Positions 32,742 to 42,221 of a DNA stretch of 64,000 nt are shown piece by piece. Below the pieces are notes generated by a model that saw nothing but the letters and a program-made list of their open reading frames with translations, was not told where the DNA came from and did not search any database. Source of the stretch: Flavobacteriales bacterium (GTDB taxonomy: Bacteria; Bacteroidota; Bacteroidia; NS11-12g; UBA9320); NCBI GenBank assembly GCA_020635355.1, contig JACJZW010000016.1, positions 1 to 64,000 on the forward strand, in the 5' to 3' direction. Both the position numbers and the translations under genes were made by a program. Position 1 is the first letter of the stretch; each line of letters opens with the position of its first letter.

Positions 32742-33368
32742 CTACACATTCCGGGAGGGGTATCGGATCAAGGCAATATTCATGGCGGCGATCCAGAGCA
32801 GGACTATGGCAAAAGACAGTTTCTGAACCAGGGGGAGATACTCAATTAATAACCCGCTGTAGTACATGACATTATTGCTAATGAGGATCAGAATGACCAA
32901 TGCTCCCGTAACCTTGAATGCGGTGAGCTTGCTGTTGAACACACAAACGAGTATGCCAATTAACGTAATCAGCCCGAACAAGCTGGAGATGATAATAGCC
33001 TGATTGTGAAGATCCGTAAACACCACGGCAGCAACGGCCATGGAAGCGGTTCCACTTGATTTGATGGTTCGTCGCCAAAGGGTTGTGTGACCAACGGTGG
33101 AAGCGAAGAGGTAGAAGAACCAACCCAAGCTGATGCACAACATCGTCATGCCGGAAATGGCCAGGGATCGGGCGGGATTGATCTCACCGTTTGCCCCGGT
33201 TGGATTCATCAAATCACACCAATAATTGTGCACCCAATCAAATCCTTCATGAGACGGGTTTGCGGCGGAACCTCCCGGGTACAAGCTAGCGGCAAGGAGA
33301 TATATGATGAAGAAGGCAGCAATGCCCATTATGGGAACCAACTTCCAAATCAATCTCTTGTGGTACAT
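32742..33368 (-). CDS. DUF998-like membrane protein
   Basis: A 208-residue protein with six predicted membrane helices. 'LYPGGS..N...EGFDWVHNYWCDLM', followed by 'NPARSLAISGMTMLC', matches a DUF998-type group in which these loop residues are conserved. Function is unknown. It is encoded just downstream of the archaemetzincin-like gene (21 bp). Confidence 0.7.
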   Translation of the reverse strand: MYHKRLIWKLVPIMGIAAFFIIYLLAASLYPGGSAANPSHEGFDWVHNYWCDLMNPTGANGEINPARSLAISGMTMLCISLGWFFYLFASTVGHTTLWRRTIKSSGTASMAVAAVVFTDLHNQAIIISSLFGLITLIGILVCVFNSKLTAFKVTGALVILILISNNVMYYSGLLIEYLPLVQKLSFAIVLLWIAAMNIALIRYPSRNV

Positions 33369-33389
33369 AGCGATCAGGAAAGATAGTAA

Positions 33390-34373
33390 TCAATCGGTTA
33401 CATCGCTCTTTGATGAGGTGGTGTGTTCGCAGGTTAGCAAACGTTCAAGGCAGTGTTCGTAATGGGATGCCATCTCCTCATTGCCCTCTTTTTGCCAAAA
33501 GTTCGTCAGGGCTTTAAATCGGGTTTGATGATCAAAACCGGCACTGAAGCACAGCTTCTCCACGGCTCGGGGCGATAGGTAAAATACCCCGTTGGTGAGC
33601 TCATTGCGGTTTTTATGAAAGTTTAGCAAGCAGTCGTAATCTTTGGTGTTTTTGATGGAAAAACCATTGGCAACTTGTTTGGAAATCACCTTTCGCAGAT
33701 TCGGTTTCATCTGATATGGGTATTCTGTTATGCGATGCGTGGAGATGACCCCAATGCCACTTTTTCGGATGGTGCTTCCGTACAACCAGTTATAGCCACG
33801 GGCATACAAATCATGTTCGGTAACACCTATGATTACCACGGCATCTGAAGGCATGTTGGGCTGAATAAAGTGTTTCATCAGCGAGTTGGTCTCTAGTTGT
33901 TCCCGGACAATTTGATCGTGACTACCCTTATCCAATTTGCCGTTATAGTTACTTCCTGGATCCAATCGGGTTTGTACACTGTCCATGGCTTTGAGATCGG
34001 CAAACGGAACCAGGGGCATCAGTTTCACGTCCATTTGGAAGAACACGGATAAATAATGCACCTCATCCGTCAACAGCTTGGTCATTTCTTCCGTCATATG
34101 ACCGAGGGGCAAGAGGTAGATCACGTGTCGCAGGCTGTCGGGCCGGTTGGGGTTTGAACGGATGTACTGTTTTAAGGATTCATCATACGCATTGAAGGTC
34201 TTTTTGGAGATTAGCTCATCCAGGCACGGCACCTCAATTTGATCATACGGTACACCTTCTTCCCACGGAAAACGCTCGGAAACCGGTGCCTGACTGGTGT
34301 CTTCGGAGTAGTCTGATTGACAGGCGCCAAGCACCATCAGAAACAGGGTGGCAATTTTTAAAACAGTTTTCAT
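33390..34373 (-). CDS. Archaemetzincin-like lipoprotein without the zinc motif
   Basis: A 327-residue lipoprotein (lipobox VLGAC, Cys18). The core resembles peptidase M54: 'VIYLLPLG' (83-91), 'AVVIIGVTEHDLYARGYNWLYGSTI' (178-202), 'SGIGVISTHRI' (205-215), 'LRKVISKQV'. In active archaemetzincins the next segment is HExxHxxGxxHC followed by a CxxC zinc site. Here it reads SKQVANGFSIKNTKDYDC (231-248), with both zinc His and the catalytic Glu replaced. It is therefore probably a catalytically dead binding protein. It follows a secreted-protein gene after 14 bp. Family placement is moderately sure. Confidence 0.72.
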   Translation of the reverse strand: MKTVLKIATLFLMVLGACQSDYSEDTSQAPVSERFPWEEGVPYDQIEVPCLDELISKKTFNAYDESLKQYIRSNPNRPDSLRHVIYLLPLGHMTEEMTKLLTDEVHYLSVFFQMDVKLMPLVPFADLKAMDSVQTRLDPGSNYNGKLDKGSHDQIVREQLETNSLMKHFIQPNMPSDAVVIIGVTEHDLYARGYNWLYGSTIRKSGIGVISTHRITEYPYQMKPNLRKVISKQVANGFSIKNTKDYDCLLNFHKNRNELTNGVFYLSPRAVEKLCFSAGFDHQTRFKALTNFWQKEGNEEMASHYEHCLERLLTCEHTTSSKSDVTD

Positions 34374-34387
34374 GTGGTCAGTTAATC

Positions 34388-35209
34388 TTAGTCCAGTTTC
34401 AGCATATTCCGATCATCATCGGTCAAGGTTCTACCGAAGGTATTTAACCAATCGCCATAACGTGGTCGCGCGGAATGAATGGCGTCGGATCGTTCAGATT
34501 CAATGAGGTTAACGTTCACGAAGGAGTCAAAGATGAAATAGTAACTCACCTCACGCAGCTGTCCGGAGGTATCGGCCAGGGAAAAGGTGTGTTTAATTTC
34601 CCAATGATCCGCTTTCGGTCCGTCACCAAGATACCCTTTTGAAAAGTCGGCGTATGACCCGGGTACATAGGATTTCGGATAGGCGGCATATGTCAGAATG
34701 AATTTAGATACCTCCTTTTCCACCATTTCTTTGGTAACGTCTTTGGAATGTTCCGATATGGCTGATTGATACACCATCCGGGCATAATCACCCGTGGTCA
34801 TATCCATGTGAATGAGCTGTCCGTTGGCATACATCATCAGGGAGGTGGTATCGTTAAAAATGTCGAGGTCAGTGGGCTTCATCCTCCCGTAATACGTTTT
34901 ACACAGGGTGCTGAAACCATACAACCGCTTGATGACGTTGGAATCGGTTAGCAGTTTTTCCGATTGCGTTTTGGACAAACTCCAAAGTGCTGTTCTAATT
35001 TCCCAATACCGCTGGTCAGATGGGGACGCATTGGCGGCTATGCCATCCATCACACCACCCACCTGTACAAGTACTTCCAGCGAATCGAGAATCATGCCAT
35101 CGATGACTTTTTGAGACGACTGCTTTTTTTGCTGGGCGAAGGCTGAGAGCTGACTCAGCAGAATGAGGCAAACGAAAACGATGCGGTTAACGATGGCGAA
35201 CGGTGTCAT
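34388..35209 (-). CDS. Hypothetical secreted protein
   Basis: A 273-residue protein with a signal peptide (to SAFAQ), then a polar linker and a mixed alpha/beta domain. Repeated aromatic-rich strands lie near the C terminus ('SYYFIFDSFVNVNLI'). No family recognised. It sits 14 bp upstream of the archaemetzincin-like gene and 21 bp downstream of another secreted-protein gene, suggesting a shared envelope operon (35953 to 31596 at most). Confidence 0.6.
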   Translation of the reverse strand: MTPFAIVNRIVFVCLILLSQLSAFAQQKKQSSQKVIDGMILDSLEVLVQVGGVMDGIAANASPSDQRYWEIRTALWSLSKTQSEKLLTDSNVIKRLYGFSTLCKTYYGRMKPTDLDIFNDTTSLMMYANGQLIHMDMTTGDYARMVYQSAISEHSKDVTKEMVEKEVSKFILTYAAYPKSYVPGSYADFSKGYLGDGPKADHWEIKHTFSLADTSGQLREVSYYFIFDSFVNVNLIESERSDAIHSARPRYGDWLNTFGRTLTDDDRNMLKLD

Positions 35210-35230
35210 GGGTAAGGTGATCTGAGGTGC

Positions 35231-35953
35231 TCAAGGTACTAACTCCAATGTCTTCTCCTTCAGTATGTATTTTTTGATGTTCGACGTGGCACATTTTACT
35301 TCCAGGTCTTCATATACCTGGGTGTCTGGCTTCCATTCATGACTCCAGCAAGATCGGGAGATGTGTCCTTGAAAGATCAAGGTGTCACCGGAAGTGGTGA
35401 GTTGATAATCGATCAGGGAGGAATCAATTTGTCCCGTGTAGGTGTCGTCTGGTTCATCTTCCAGGTATTCCAATACAAAATAGTGTTCCGTCGTAGTTGA
35501 ATAACCGATTTCTGTGGTTAACCAAAGGTGCTTTCGCAGAAACAGCAGGGTGATATAGTGATATTCGGCAAACCAAACAACGTTGGTGGGAGCGTTTCCC
35601 ACGCTACCTGATGAATGGATCTTGAGTACATCTACTCCATTGAGGTAGGTCACTGAATCGATGAGTAGGCCATCGGTTTTAAATCCCGAGACGATGGAGT
35701 CGCCTTTCAGCACCACTAACGAGTCCGCTTCGTTGCTGTAATAGCAGGAGATGTTTGCCTGTTGAAAAAGGAGTTGACCCAGGTTCAGGAGGCTTTTTTT
35801 GTTGAATTTGCTGGTGGTGAGTGGGTGGAGGTCTGATTCCAGATCGAGGTATTCGTCCAGGTTTTGAGCACAGTTCAGATCATCGGCGGTGCATTGAGCG
35901 TAGGCTGATGTAGTGCCAAGAACCAGGATCGAAAGGAGGATGATGGATTTCAT
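35231..35953 (-). CDS. Hypothetical secreted protein
   Basis: A 240-residue protein with a signal peptide (to SAYA) and four scattered Cys, including one in 'CTADDLNCAQNL' near the mature N terminus and one at about 126 from the C terminus region ('SRSCWSHEW'). Mostly beta strands are predicted. It is not recognised; it is the first of a run of closely spaced minus-strand envelope genes. Confidence 0.58.
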   Translation of the reverse strand: MKSIILLSILVLGTTSAYAQCTADDLNCAQNLDEYLDLESDLHPLTTSKFNKKSLLNLGQLLFQQANISCYYSNEADSLVVLKGDSIVSGFKTDGLLIDSVTYLNGVDVLKIHSSGSVGNAPTNVVWFAEYHYITLLFLRKHLWLTTEIGYSTTTEHYFVLEYLEDEPDDTYTGQIDSSLIDYQLTTSGDTLIFQGHISRSCWSHEWKPDTQVYEDLEVKCATSNIKKYILKEKTLELVP

Positions 35954-36033
35954 GCGTTGAAGTTTGGAGGATGTATGTAAAATCAGGGAATCGATGTGCT
36001 TTTAAAGGAGCTTACAGAGCATGAGGTGATCAC

Positions 36034-36426
36034 CTACGCAGGCTCCCACAACTCAATTTTGTTGCCTTCTGAATCCATGATGTGCACGAACTTACCGTAA
36101 TCATATGAGGTGATTTCATCAATGATGGTGACCCCACTTTTCTGGAGTTGTTCCACTAAAGCCTCAATGTGCTGAACACGGTAATTGATCATGAACTCTT
36201 TGGTGGATGGGGCAAAATATTCACTTCCTTGTTTAAACGGCATCCACTGAAGCGTGTCGATTTTGTCCGGGTTGTCCTTGTCTCGGGAGTCGAAACTAAC
36301 GCTTCCCCATTCATTCATTTCCAGCCCCAGATTCTTGGCGTACCATTCCTTCATTCCCTGTGGGTTTTCAGAAAAGAAAAAGATTCCACCAATGCCGGTG
36401 ACCTTTGGCGTATTGTCGTGATTCAT
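36034..36426 (-). CDS. VOC family protein (glyoxalase/bleomycin-resistance fold)
   Basis: A 130-residue two-module vicinal-oxygen-chelate protein. The first module is 'GIGGIFFFSENPQGMKEWYAKNLGLEM'; the second is 'INYRVQHIEALVEQLQKSGVTII' closing with 'YGKFVHIMDSEGNKIELWEPA', including the usual terminal Glu metal ligand. The members are metal-dependent lyases, dioxygenases or binding proteins; the substrate is unknown. Confidence 0.93.
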   Translation of the reverse strand: MNHDNTPKVTGIGGIFFFSENPQGMKEWYAKNLGLEMNEWGSVSFDSRDKDNPDKIDTLQWMPFKQGSEYFAPSTKEFMINYRVQHIEALVEQLQKSGVTIIDEITSYDYGKFVHIMDSEGNKIELWEPA

Positions 36427-36474
36427 GTGTTTTTATAGTTCTATGGCGCAAGTTAGGTTGAATTCTTCCAATCC

Positions 36475-37020
36475 CTAACGGATCAATCTTCGCTGTTTTT
36501 CCCCGGAATAGAAGCGAATAGAAAAGTACACCATCAGAAGGGCGCTTGCCAAATAGAGAAAGACCGGAATGTGATATTGTTTGTACACCATTCGGTAAGT
36601 TTCAATCAGAATGAGTCCGGTGGTGGACGTCCCAACCAACAAGCTAAAAGCGATCAACCCGTTTGGTACGATGCCTCCAACGGAACTCATCAGTGAATGG
36701 GGATTCGATGGAAGTTTATAGAACAGTTGGAAGAATTTGTTTTTGGCCTTGAAATGGTAGAGCGAAATGAACTCCGTAAGCCGAATGGAGGTTTCAAACG
36801 ATGGAACCTGAACAGTTTTGAAATGATAGGCGTACGAACAGTAGATCAGCCCGGCCAAAACCAGTAGCTGAATGATCAAAGCGCCACTCCAACCCAACCC
36901 CAGAATGGACACCAATGGATTGGTCTCACCTTTAAGATCCGGGATGTACCAATACGTGGTAAGCACATCAAAAACCCGACTCCCGATTAAGGCGAGTGTG
37001 GTGATGATGAATTTCTTCAC
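36475..37020 (-). CDS. Integral membrane protein, unknown
   Basis: A 181-residue protein with four hydrophobic segments. The N-terminal 'SRVFDVLTTYWYIPDLKGETNPLVSILG' resembles a membrane family (DUF5658-like) in which an Arg-x2-Asp-x3-Thr and a Glu-x-Asn-Pro are conserved. No function known. Confidence 0.6.
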   Translation of the reverse strand: MKKFIITTLALIGSRVFDVLTTYWYIPDLKGETNPLVSILGLGWSGALIIQLLVLAGLIYCSYAYHFKTVQVPSFETSIRLTEFISLYHFKAKNKFFQLFYKLPSNPHSLMSSVGGIVPNGLIAFSLLVGTSTTGLILIETYRMVYKQYHIPVFLYLASALLMVYFSIRFYSGEKQRRLIR

Positions 37021-37057
37021 AATCGACAGGTGACGGAAGTTTGCCTATCGGCGGATT

Positions 37058-37405
37058 TTAGTTGATGCGGCATAGCCGATAAAAGGACAACCCCTTTCGT
37101 GATCGGGCAGCAGATCCGTCTTCTTCAATGGTCCAGATTCGATGAAAGTTGGTTTGTGTGGCATCGTTCAGGACGATTTTATTGCCTTTTTCACTCCATG
37201 TACCTGAGGCAGAAATCGGATTATTGGCATCGGATCGGTCACGATACTGGAAGGTATGATCATCGTGAATGATCAATTCAATTCCGGAAGGATCGGAGGC
37301 CGATACGCCATACGTTCCGGTTACGGACCGGTTGTCGGTCAGTTTGAAAGAGAACAACGAAAAGGAGAGTGTAAGAAAGAGTACTGATTTGATGTAGGTA
37401 TTCAT
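37058..37405 (-). CDS. Small secreted lipocalin-like protein
   Basis: A 115-residue protein with a signal peptide (about 5-20) and one small beta domain: 'SVTGTYGVSASDPSGIELIIHDDHTFQYRDRSD', 'ISASGTWSEKGNKIVLND'. This is the 'GTY ... F.. G.W...G..I.L' pattern common in Bacteroidota stress-related secreted proteins. Function is unknown. Confidence 0.7.
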   Translation of the reverse strand: MNTYIKSVLFLTLSFSLFSFKLTDNRSVTGTYGVSASDPSGIELIIHDDHTFQYRDRSDANNPISASGTWSEKGNKIVLNDATQTNFHRIWTIEEDGSAARSRKGLSFYRLCRIN

Positions 37406-37491
37406 GATCTGGTTTTGTTTTAGCCGAATGTACGCAAATTCTAAACGGAAGATTAGTGGGAATCATATCTTTGGAAAAACAGAAAATTTCC

Positions 37492-37938
37492 ATGACTCGA
37501 TACATCGCCCTGTTTCTCTTATTTCTTGGATTTGCCGTTCAGACGAATGCCCAAAATTCCCCGATGGACACCCTGGGTATTGTCAAAGGTTCGGTGCACA
37601 TGAAAGGAACCTTTCCGTACTCGAAATTTCTCAAGAAACATAAGGGTAGTACCAACCTGGTGGTTCACGTGTGGTATAATCCAACGGGAAGCATATCCAA
37701 TAAATCTGAAATCAAAGCCGGCGCAGATGAGATTCATCTTTTTTATGCCCGAAATCTGAACAGTGGCCTGTCTGAAATGGATTTCAAATTGGGCTCCAAT
37801 GCTAAAAAAGCCTTCGCCAAGAAGAAGGAAAAGGATCTCCAGGAGTTCATCGACTTCTTTGAATTTGACGTATTCCCCGGACAGCATTTCAATGGAACTA
37901 CGGCCATGGAGGCGTTGTTGGAACGAATCAATGGTTAG
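37492..37938 (+). CDS. Hypothetical secreted chalcone-isomerase-like or small periplasmic protein
   Basis: A 148-residue protein using the ATG at 37492, which gives a proper signal peptide (MTRYIALFLLFLGFAVQTNAQ); a GTG at 37456 would place charged residues ahead of it. The mature part has two long basic helices ('GSNAKKAFAKKKEKDLQEFIDFFEFD'). The ending 'FPGQHFNGTTAMEALLERING' is vaguely like chalcone-isomerase-like domains, but I do not assign it firmly. It is a lone plus-strand gene between minus-strand genes. Confidence 0.6.
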   Translation: MTRYIALFLLFLGFAVQTNAQNSPMDTLGIVKGSVHMKGTFPYSKFLKKHKGSTNLVVHVWYNPTGSISNKSEIKAGADEIHLFYARNLNSGLSEMDFKLGSNAKKAFAKKKEKDLQEFIDFFEFDVFPGQHFNGTTAMEALLERING

Positions 37939-38299
37939 CGAATAGCTAAGATCTGGTGATGAGTGACGTGTAATGGGTGATGGGTAGTTCCCATTAAACA
38001 TTAAGCATTAAGCTTTGCGATGCCATAGCGTGCTCGGCGACATTGCGGTAAGTTAAAAGCTAAGATAGGAGACCGGATTACGATGGTTGCGCGAAGCCAA
38101 TTAAAAATCAAACGTTAAGTATAAATCAAAGCTGCTCCATGGAGTCCAGGGCAAGATTGGGGTAAGATCTAATAACTAAGAACTAATAACGAGTATCCAT
38201 GACCTACTATCTGGTGACGGGTGATCCATTACGCTCCTTCAGTCGGTAAGGACATGTGTGCGAAGCCAATTAAAAATCAAACATTAAGCATTAAACATT
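37939..38299. repeat. Intergenic composite repeat region
   Basis: No gene is seen in this gap. 37990-38127 holds 'aacattaagcattaag' and 'aaaatcaaacgttaag' text. 38128-38299 is a 172-bp repeat ('aaagctgctccatggagtcc' ... 'attacgctccttcagtcggt' ... 'aagcattaaacatt') that recurs almost unchanged at 39500-39673, on the other side of the gene at 38291-39340. Confidence 0.9.
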
Positions 38300-39340
38300 T
38301 ACGAATGTTTCGCTGTCAAACGCCAAGATAAAATCAGCTCCAAACGCCCCGGCGGGAGTTTGAAATCCGGATTTGGCTTTTCCCTTAAGCATGTTTTCGG
38401 CACATTCCAACGCTGTGCGTGCCGTTAATCCATAGGACTCCGGACAGGTCAGTTCCGCCGTTTTCTCATTCCCCTGGTTGTCCCAAACACGTCCCCAAAG
38501 ATGGGTCTTCAGGGAGATTCTCTTTTCATCCGATGGACCGCTGATGGAACGACGAATGATGGTTCTGCCAAGCGCTTGAATGGGTTTTGACTTCATCAGG
38601 CCGGACCATTTACCCATTCGACTCAACCACTTCATCGTTCCCGGTGTCATGGTTGTGAATACCGTGATGTTGGGAATCCCGGTGGTGTGATAGGCTGTGA
38701 ATACATCGCCCCAGGCAACACCCACTGAAAATCGATCCTCACCGGCAAAATGAATAAGTTTATGTAAGGTCCCGGTTGGATACGATACTACCTCGCCATC
38801 CACCCGCTTACTACTGCCTTTGGACAACCGGTTTAACAGGGATAACGCCGTTCCTCGTGAAAGACCGGAAGCCGAGTCGAATGCCAATTCCAGGTGTTGG
38901 GCAGAGGGCAGTTGATCTTTCAGAAACTTGGCCAGACAATCCGTCGGTACCACATCAAAACCAACGCCGGGCATGAGGGTAATGTTCTCTTCAACCGCCT
39001 GTTGATGGTGTTGGTGGACATATTGGAAGACCTCAATTTCGCCGGTTATATCGGTATAGTGCACCTTATTTCGCAAACAGGCCGGCAAAATCTCGCGGAT
39101 GGTAAATGAAAATGGACCGGCACAATTCACCAGCAAATCAACCTGGTTTAAGGCCTGGTCCCAGGCGGATTGGTCGTCATAGTTGAAGCAAACGTAATCC
39201 AACCCATGTTTACTTGCCTGTGCCTTTAACAGATCTTCATTTCGTCCTCCAATGAGCGGTTTGAGTCCTTTCTGCACGGCTTGCTGTACGATGAGTTCAC
39301 CGGTATAACCGTATGATCCATATATGAGAATTTGCGACAT
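38291..39340 (-). CDS. Saccharopine dehydrogenase-like NAD(P)-binding protein
   Basis: A 349-residue protein. The N-terminal Rossmann motif GSYGYTGE (8-15) is followed by 'LVNCAGPFSFT' and 'HYTDITGE', then 'MPGVGFDVVPTDCLA', all typical of the trans-acting enoyl-reductase/saccharopine-dehydrogenase NADP-binding group found across bacteria. The natural substrate is unknown. The stop codon is embedded in the downstream composite repeat, and a near-identical 174-bp copy lies upstream of the start, so the gene is bracketed by direct repeats. Confidence 0.88.
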   Translation of the reverse strand: MSQILIYGSYGYTGELIVQQAVQKGLKPLIGGRNEDLLKAQASKHGLDYVCFNYDDQSAWDQALNQVDLLVNCAGPFSFTIREILPACLRNKVHYTDITGEIEVFQYVHQHHQQAVEENITLMPGVGFDVVPTDCLAKFLKDQLPSAQHLELAFDSASGLSRGTALSLLNRLSKGSSKRVDGEVVSYPTGTLHKLIHFAGEDRFSVGVAWGDVFTAYHTTGIPNITVFTTMTPGTMKWLSRMGKWSGLMKSKPIQALGRTIIRRSISGPSDEKRISLKTHLWGRVWDNQGNEKTAELTCPESYGLTARTALECAENMLKGKAKSGFQTPAGAFGADFILAFDSETFVNV

Positions 39341-39499
39341 GTCCGGATTAAAGGCGTGTATCTGTGAATGCGCAAATTAAGGGTAAACGTCATTAGTTCT
39401 GGGTGATGAGTGATGCGTGATGGGTGATCCATTAGGCTCCTTTCAGTCGGTAAGGACACGTTCACGAACTCTTTTAAAAATCAGACATTAAGCATAAAG

Positions 39500-39673
39500 C
39501 AAAGCTGCTCCATGGAGTCCAGGGCAAGATTGGGGTAAGATCTAATAACTAAGAACTAATAACGAGTATCCATGACCTACTATCTGGTGACGAGTGATCC
39601 ATTACGCTCCTTTCAGTCGGTAAGGAGATGTGTGAGAACCCAATTAAAAATCAAGCATTAAGCATTAAACATT
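39500..39673. repeat. Composite repeat, second long copy
   Basis: A 174-bp copy of 38128-38299 (starts 'aaagctgctccatggagtcc', includes 'catgacctactatctggtga' and 'cctttcagtcggtaagga'). A shorter partial copy precedes it at 39425-39458. The gap 39341-39671 holds nothing else recognisable. Confidence 0.9.
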
Positions 39674-42056
39674 ATCTAGACAAAATAACCCTGCTGGTAT
39701 GCGTAAAGCCATCACCAATAATGTGGACGAGATACAGACCATTGGATAGGTTATCCAGGTTCAGGTTCGTTTCTGAGTTCACTGAAAGTGAAGCTGACTT
39801 CAACAACTGTCCGTTGAGCGAGCGCAGTTCAACCAGCCCATTGCCAATATGTTTTTCCAATCGCACGGTGAGCATTCCTTTGGTGGGGTTTGGATAGATT
39901 CGGACAAATTCCTCACCGGCAATACCCTTGATGCCAACTTCTCCAATTGTGACTTGCTTACTAAGGGTGTCATAGCAACCAAATTCGTTCTCAGCTAAGA
40001 GCATGATGGTATAGGTGCCCTGAGTAGCATACACGCGATATGGAGCATCCATGGTAGAGGTGTCTTGCAGATCATTGTTGAAAATCCAGATATGCTGTCG
40101 ATAACCGGAAGAGGTGTTGGTGAAATGCACCGTATCACCGGTCATGTAATTTTTATTCTCGAATGAGAAATCTACCGTAGGACCAGCCACCACTCTTGGG
40201 TAGGCTGATTTCATCACTGTTCCGCATTGATTGCTGGCGGTAAGGGTGGCGGTGTACCTCCCTGGATCGCCGTAGGCATGGGTAATGTGTGGAATTTGAA
40301 TGTCGGGATATTCTGTGGTGCCATCACCATAATCCACCATCATGGTTTGTGCACCGGAATGAATAACATCAAACAAAAAGGCCTCATTAACACAACCGGC
40401 AAGCGGATAGAAATAGAAGTTAAACGAAGGATTGATCATGTGATCGGTAATCTCAGTGGTGTAGGCCTTTTTGCCTGTGATACCACAACTGTTTTCGGCA
40501 GTTACTTCAACCAGAAAATCACCCGCACTGGAGTAGGGCATCTTCGCCATATAACCACTCTGTGAGGAGCCATCATGAAACTTCCATAGCATATTTTGTA
40601 TTTCAGCACCGTCTGAGGAGGCATAATAGTAAATGGTATCCTGGATGCAGTTTTTTGCTCCAACGGCGTCCTGATTGGATGAGATGCTCAGGGTAACTCG
40701 ATTGGCTGAATCAATAACTTGCGTGAAAAACGAACTATCGCTTAATCCACACGCATTGGTAAGGATACACTTGCCGTAGTAGTTCCCATGAGCAGCATAG
40801 GTGTGCTGTGCCTGACTGCTCTGATCAACAAAGCGCTCCATTGAACCATCACCATACCAAACATCCAGTGTGTCGCCTGGAGTGATGTAAGCCAGATTTA
40901 CATTCACCTCCTGACCTGGACAGGCAATTTGAGGATAGGTGCTGATGTATGGCCGGTATGGCGCAGATCCCGAACCAATGGTTATTTGTACAATCGACGT
41001 GTCCGGTAACGCGCAATTTTTATAATTGAAAATGATCTCAACATCATACGTGCCGTCAGTGGAATAACTGTGATAGATGAGTCCGGTTGTGTCCGTAAAA
41101 TCCATGGTTTGACCATCCTGGAAATTGACTTTACCATCTAACAAATAATTGGTCATTAAACTAAATCGAATGGGTTGCCCGGAACAGGTAGCTCTTGGCG
41201 AAACGCTGAATCCCGGCATGTTGTCAACGGTATCCACCACGTGCACGGTGAGGTTTGCCGTGTCTGAACCACAGGTGTTGAAGCTGATGGCTTGTAAATC
41301 ATAATCTCCTGTTTGCTCAAAGGTGTATTCAAACTCCGTCAGGGCCGTTTGTTTGCCATCGCCTGTTGTAATTGAAACACTATCTACCTCATCCTGTAAA
41401 TACGAATTGATGAAGACGCTTTGTCCGTTACAAACCGTCATTGGACTGGCGTATAGGCTAATGGAGGGTTTTGCTTCAAAGTTGTCTTTGACCACAATGG
41501 TCTGGGAGTCGGTGGCTACACCACATTTACCGAAAGCGGATGCTTTAATCCGATAGGTTCCCGCTGTATCATATCCATGCACTGGAAAACGAACTTCAGA
41601 GGTAAAGCCATCACCGAAATCCCAGGCGAGCGAATCAAATCCCTTCATATTGCTCCAGGCAGAAATGGAAAACTCGGTATTAATGCAGAACACATTATTG
41701 AGGGCGTATTGCTCCAAACTGAATTGGGCGGTTGGTGCAGGGCGGACGTAAATGATTTTTTCGATGGTGTCCTGGAGCGGATTTGAACCGGATTCCATCA
41801 CCATAAGTTTAACGTAATACGTACCTGCGGTTGAATAGGTGTGACCCACAACGGAATCAACATAGGTGCTCCATCCAGTGTAGCTGGGAACGTCTCCGAA
41901 ATTGTAGTTATAGTAACTAACGCCATCGGATTTGGCTTTAAAAATCACTAGCTGACCGGCACAGACGGTGTCCTGTACGGTAAATTCGGCTTTAATCTGA
42001 GCTTGCGATACAAACGAAATCAAACTCAATAAAATGAGGGTAACATAGTTTTTCAT
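39672..42056 (-). CDS. Multi-PKD-domain T9SS-secreted protein
   Basis: A 794-residue surface protein starting at ATG 42056, which gives a clean signal peptide (MKNYVTLILLSLISFVSQAQ). About eight PKD-like immunoglobulin-fold repeats follow, marked by 'YNFGDVPSYTG', 'LAWDFGDGF', 'GDGKQTALTEFEYTFEQTGDYDLQ', 'WYGDGSMERF', 'MLWKFHDGSSQSG', 'VDYGDGTTEYPDIQIPHITHAYGDPGRYTATL' and 'HIWIFNNDLQDTST', most paired with Cys in 'C.GQ.V.F'. The final 80 residues ('VRIYPNPTKGMLTVRLE ... NLSNGLYLVHIIGDGFTHTSRVILSR') are a T9SS type A sorting domain. It is probably an adhesive or structural cell-surface protein. Confidence 0.92.
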   Translation of the reverse strand: MKNYVTLILLSLISFVSQAQIKAEFTVQDTVCAGQLVIFKAKSDGVSYYNYNFGDVPSYTGWSTYVDSVVGHTYSTAGTYYVKLMVMESGSNPLQDTIEKIIYVRPAPTAQFSLEQYALNNVFCINTEFSISAWSNMKGFDSLAWDFGDGFTSEVRFPVHGYDTAGTYRIKASAFGKCGVATDSQTIVVKDNFEAKPSISLYASPMTVCNGQSVFINSYLQDEVDSVSITTGDGKQTALTEFEYTFEQTGDYDLQAISFNTCGSDTANLTVHVVDTVDNMPGFSVSPRATCSGQPIRFSLMTNYLLDGKVNFQDGQTMDFTDTTGLIYHSYSTDGTYDVEIIFNYKNCALPDTSIVQITIGSGSAPYRPYISTYPQIACPGQEVNVNLAYITPGDTLDVWYGDGSMERFVDQSSQAQHTYAAHGNYYGKCILTNACGLSDSSFFTQVIDSANRVTLSISSNQDAVGAKNCIQDTIYYYASSDGAEIQNMLWKFHDGSSQSGYMAKMPYSSAGDFLVEVTAENSCGITGKKAYTTEITDHMINPSFNFYFYPLAGCVNEAFLFDVIHSGAQTMMVDYGDGTTEYPDIQIPHITHAYGDPGRYTATLTASNQCGTVMKSAYPRVVAGPTVDFSFENKNYMTGDTVHFTNTSSGYRQHIWIFNNDLQDTSTMDAPYRVYATQGTYTIMLLAENEFGCYDTLSKQVTIGEVGIKGIAGEEFVRIYPNPTKGMLTVRLEKHIGNGLVELRSLNGQLLKSASLSVNSETNLNLDNLSNGLYLVHIIGDGFTHTSRVILSR

Positions 42057-42221
42057 GAGGGCACTTTTACTGGTTGTAATCAAGTTGGATTACTATCCGG
42101 AACAAAGGTCCATTTTAAGCCAGCCCAGGGCCTTGACCAACTGCAGTTACCGGGATGTGATTCGTCAACACAGGGGCTGACAATTTCACCAATTCGAAAG
42201 GATATTGTGTTGAAAAGCGGG

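Noticed and set aside
37519..38001. 160-codon minus-strand frame
   Set aside because: It is antisense to a secreted-protein gene with a good signal peptide, and it begins in repeat sequence.
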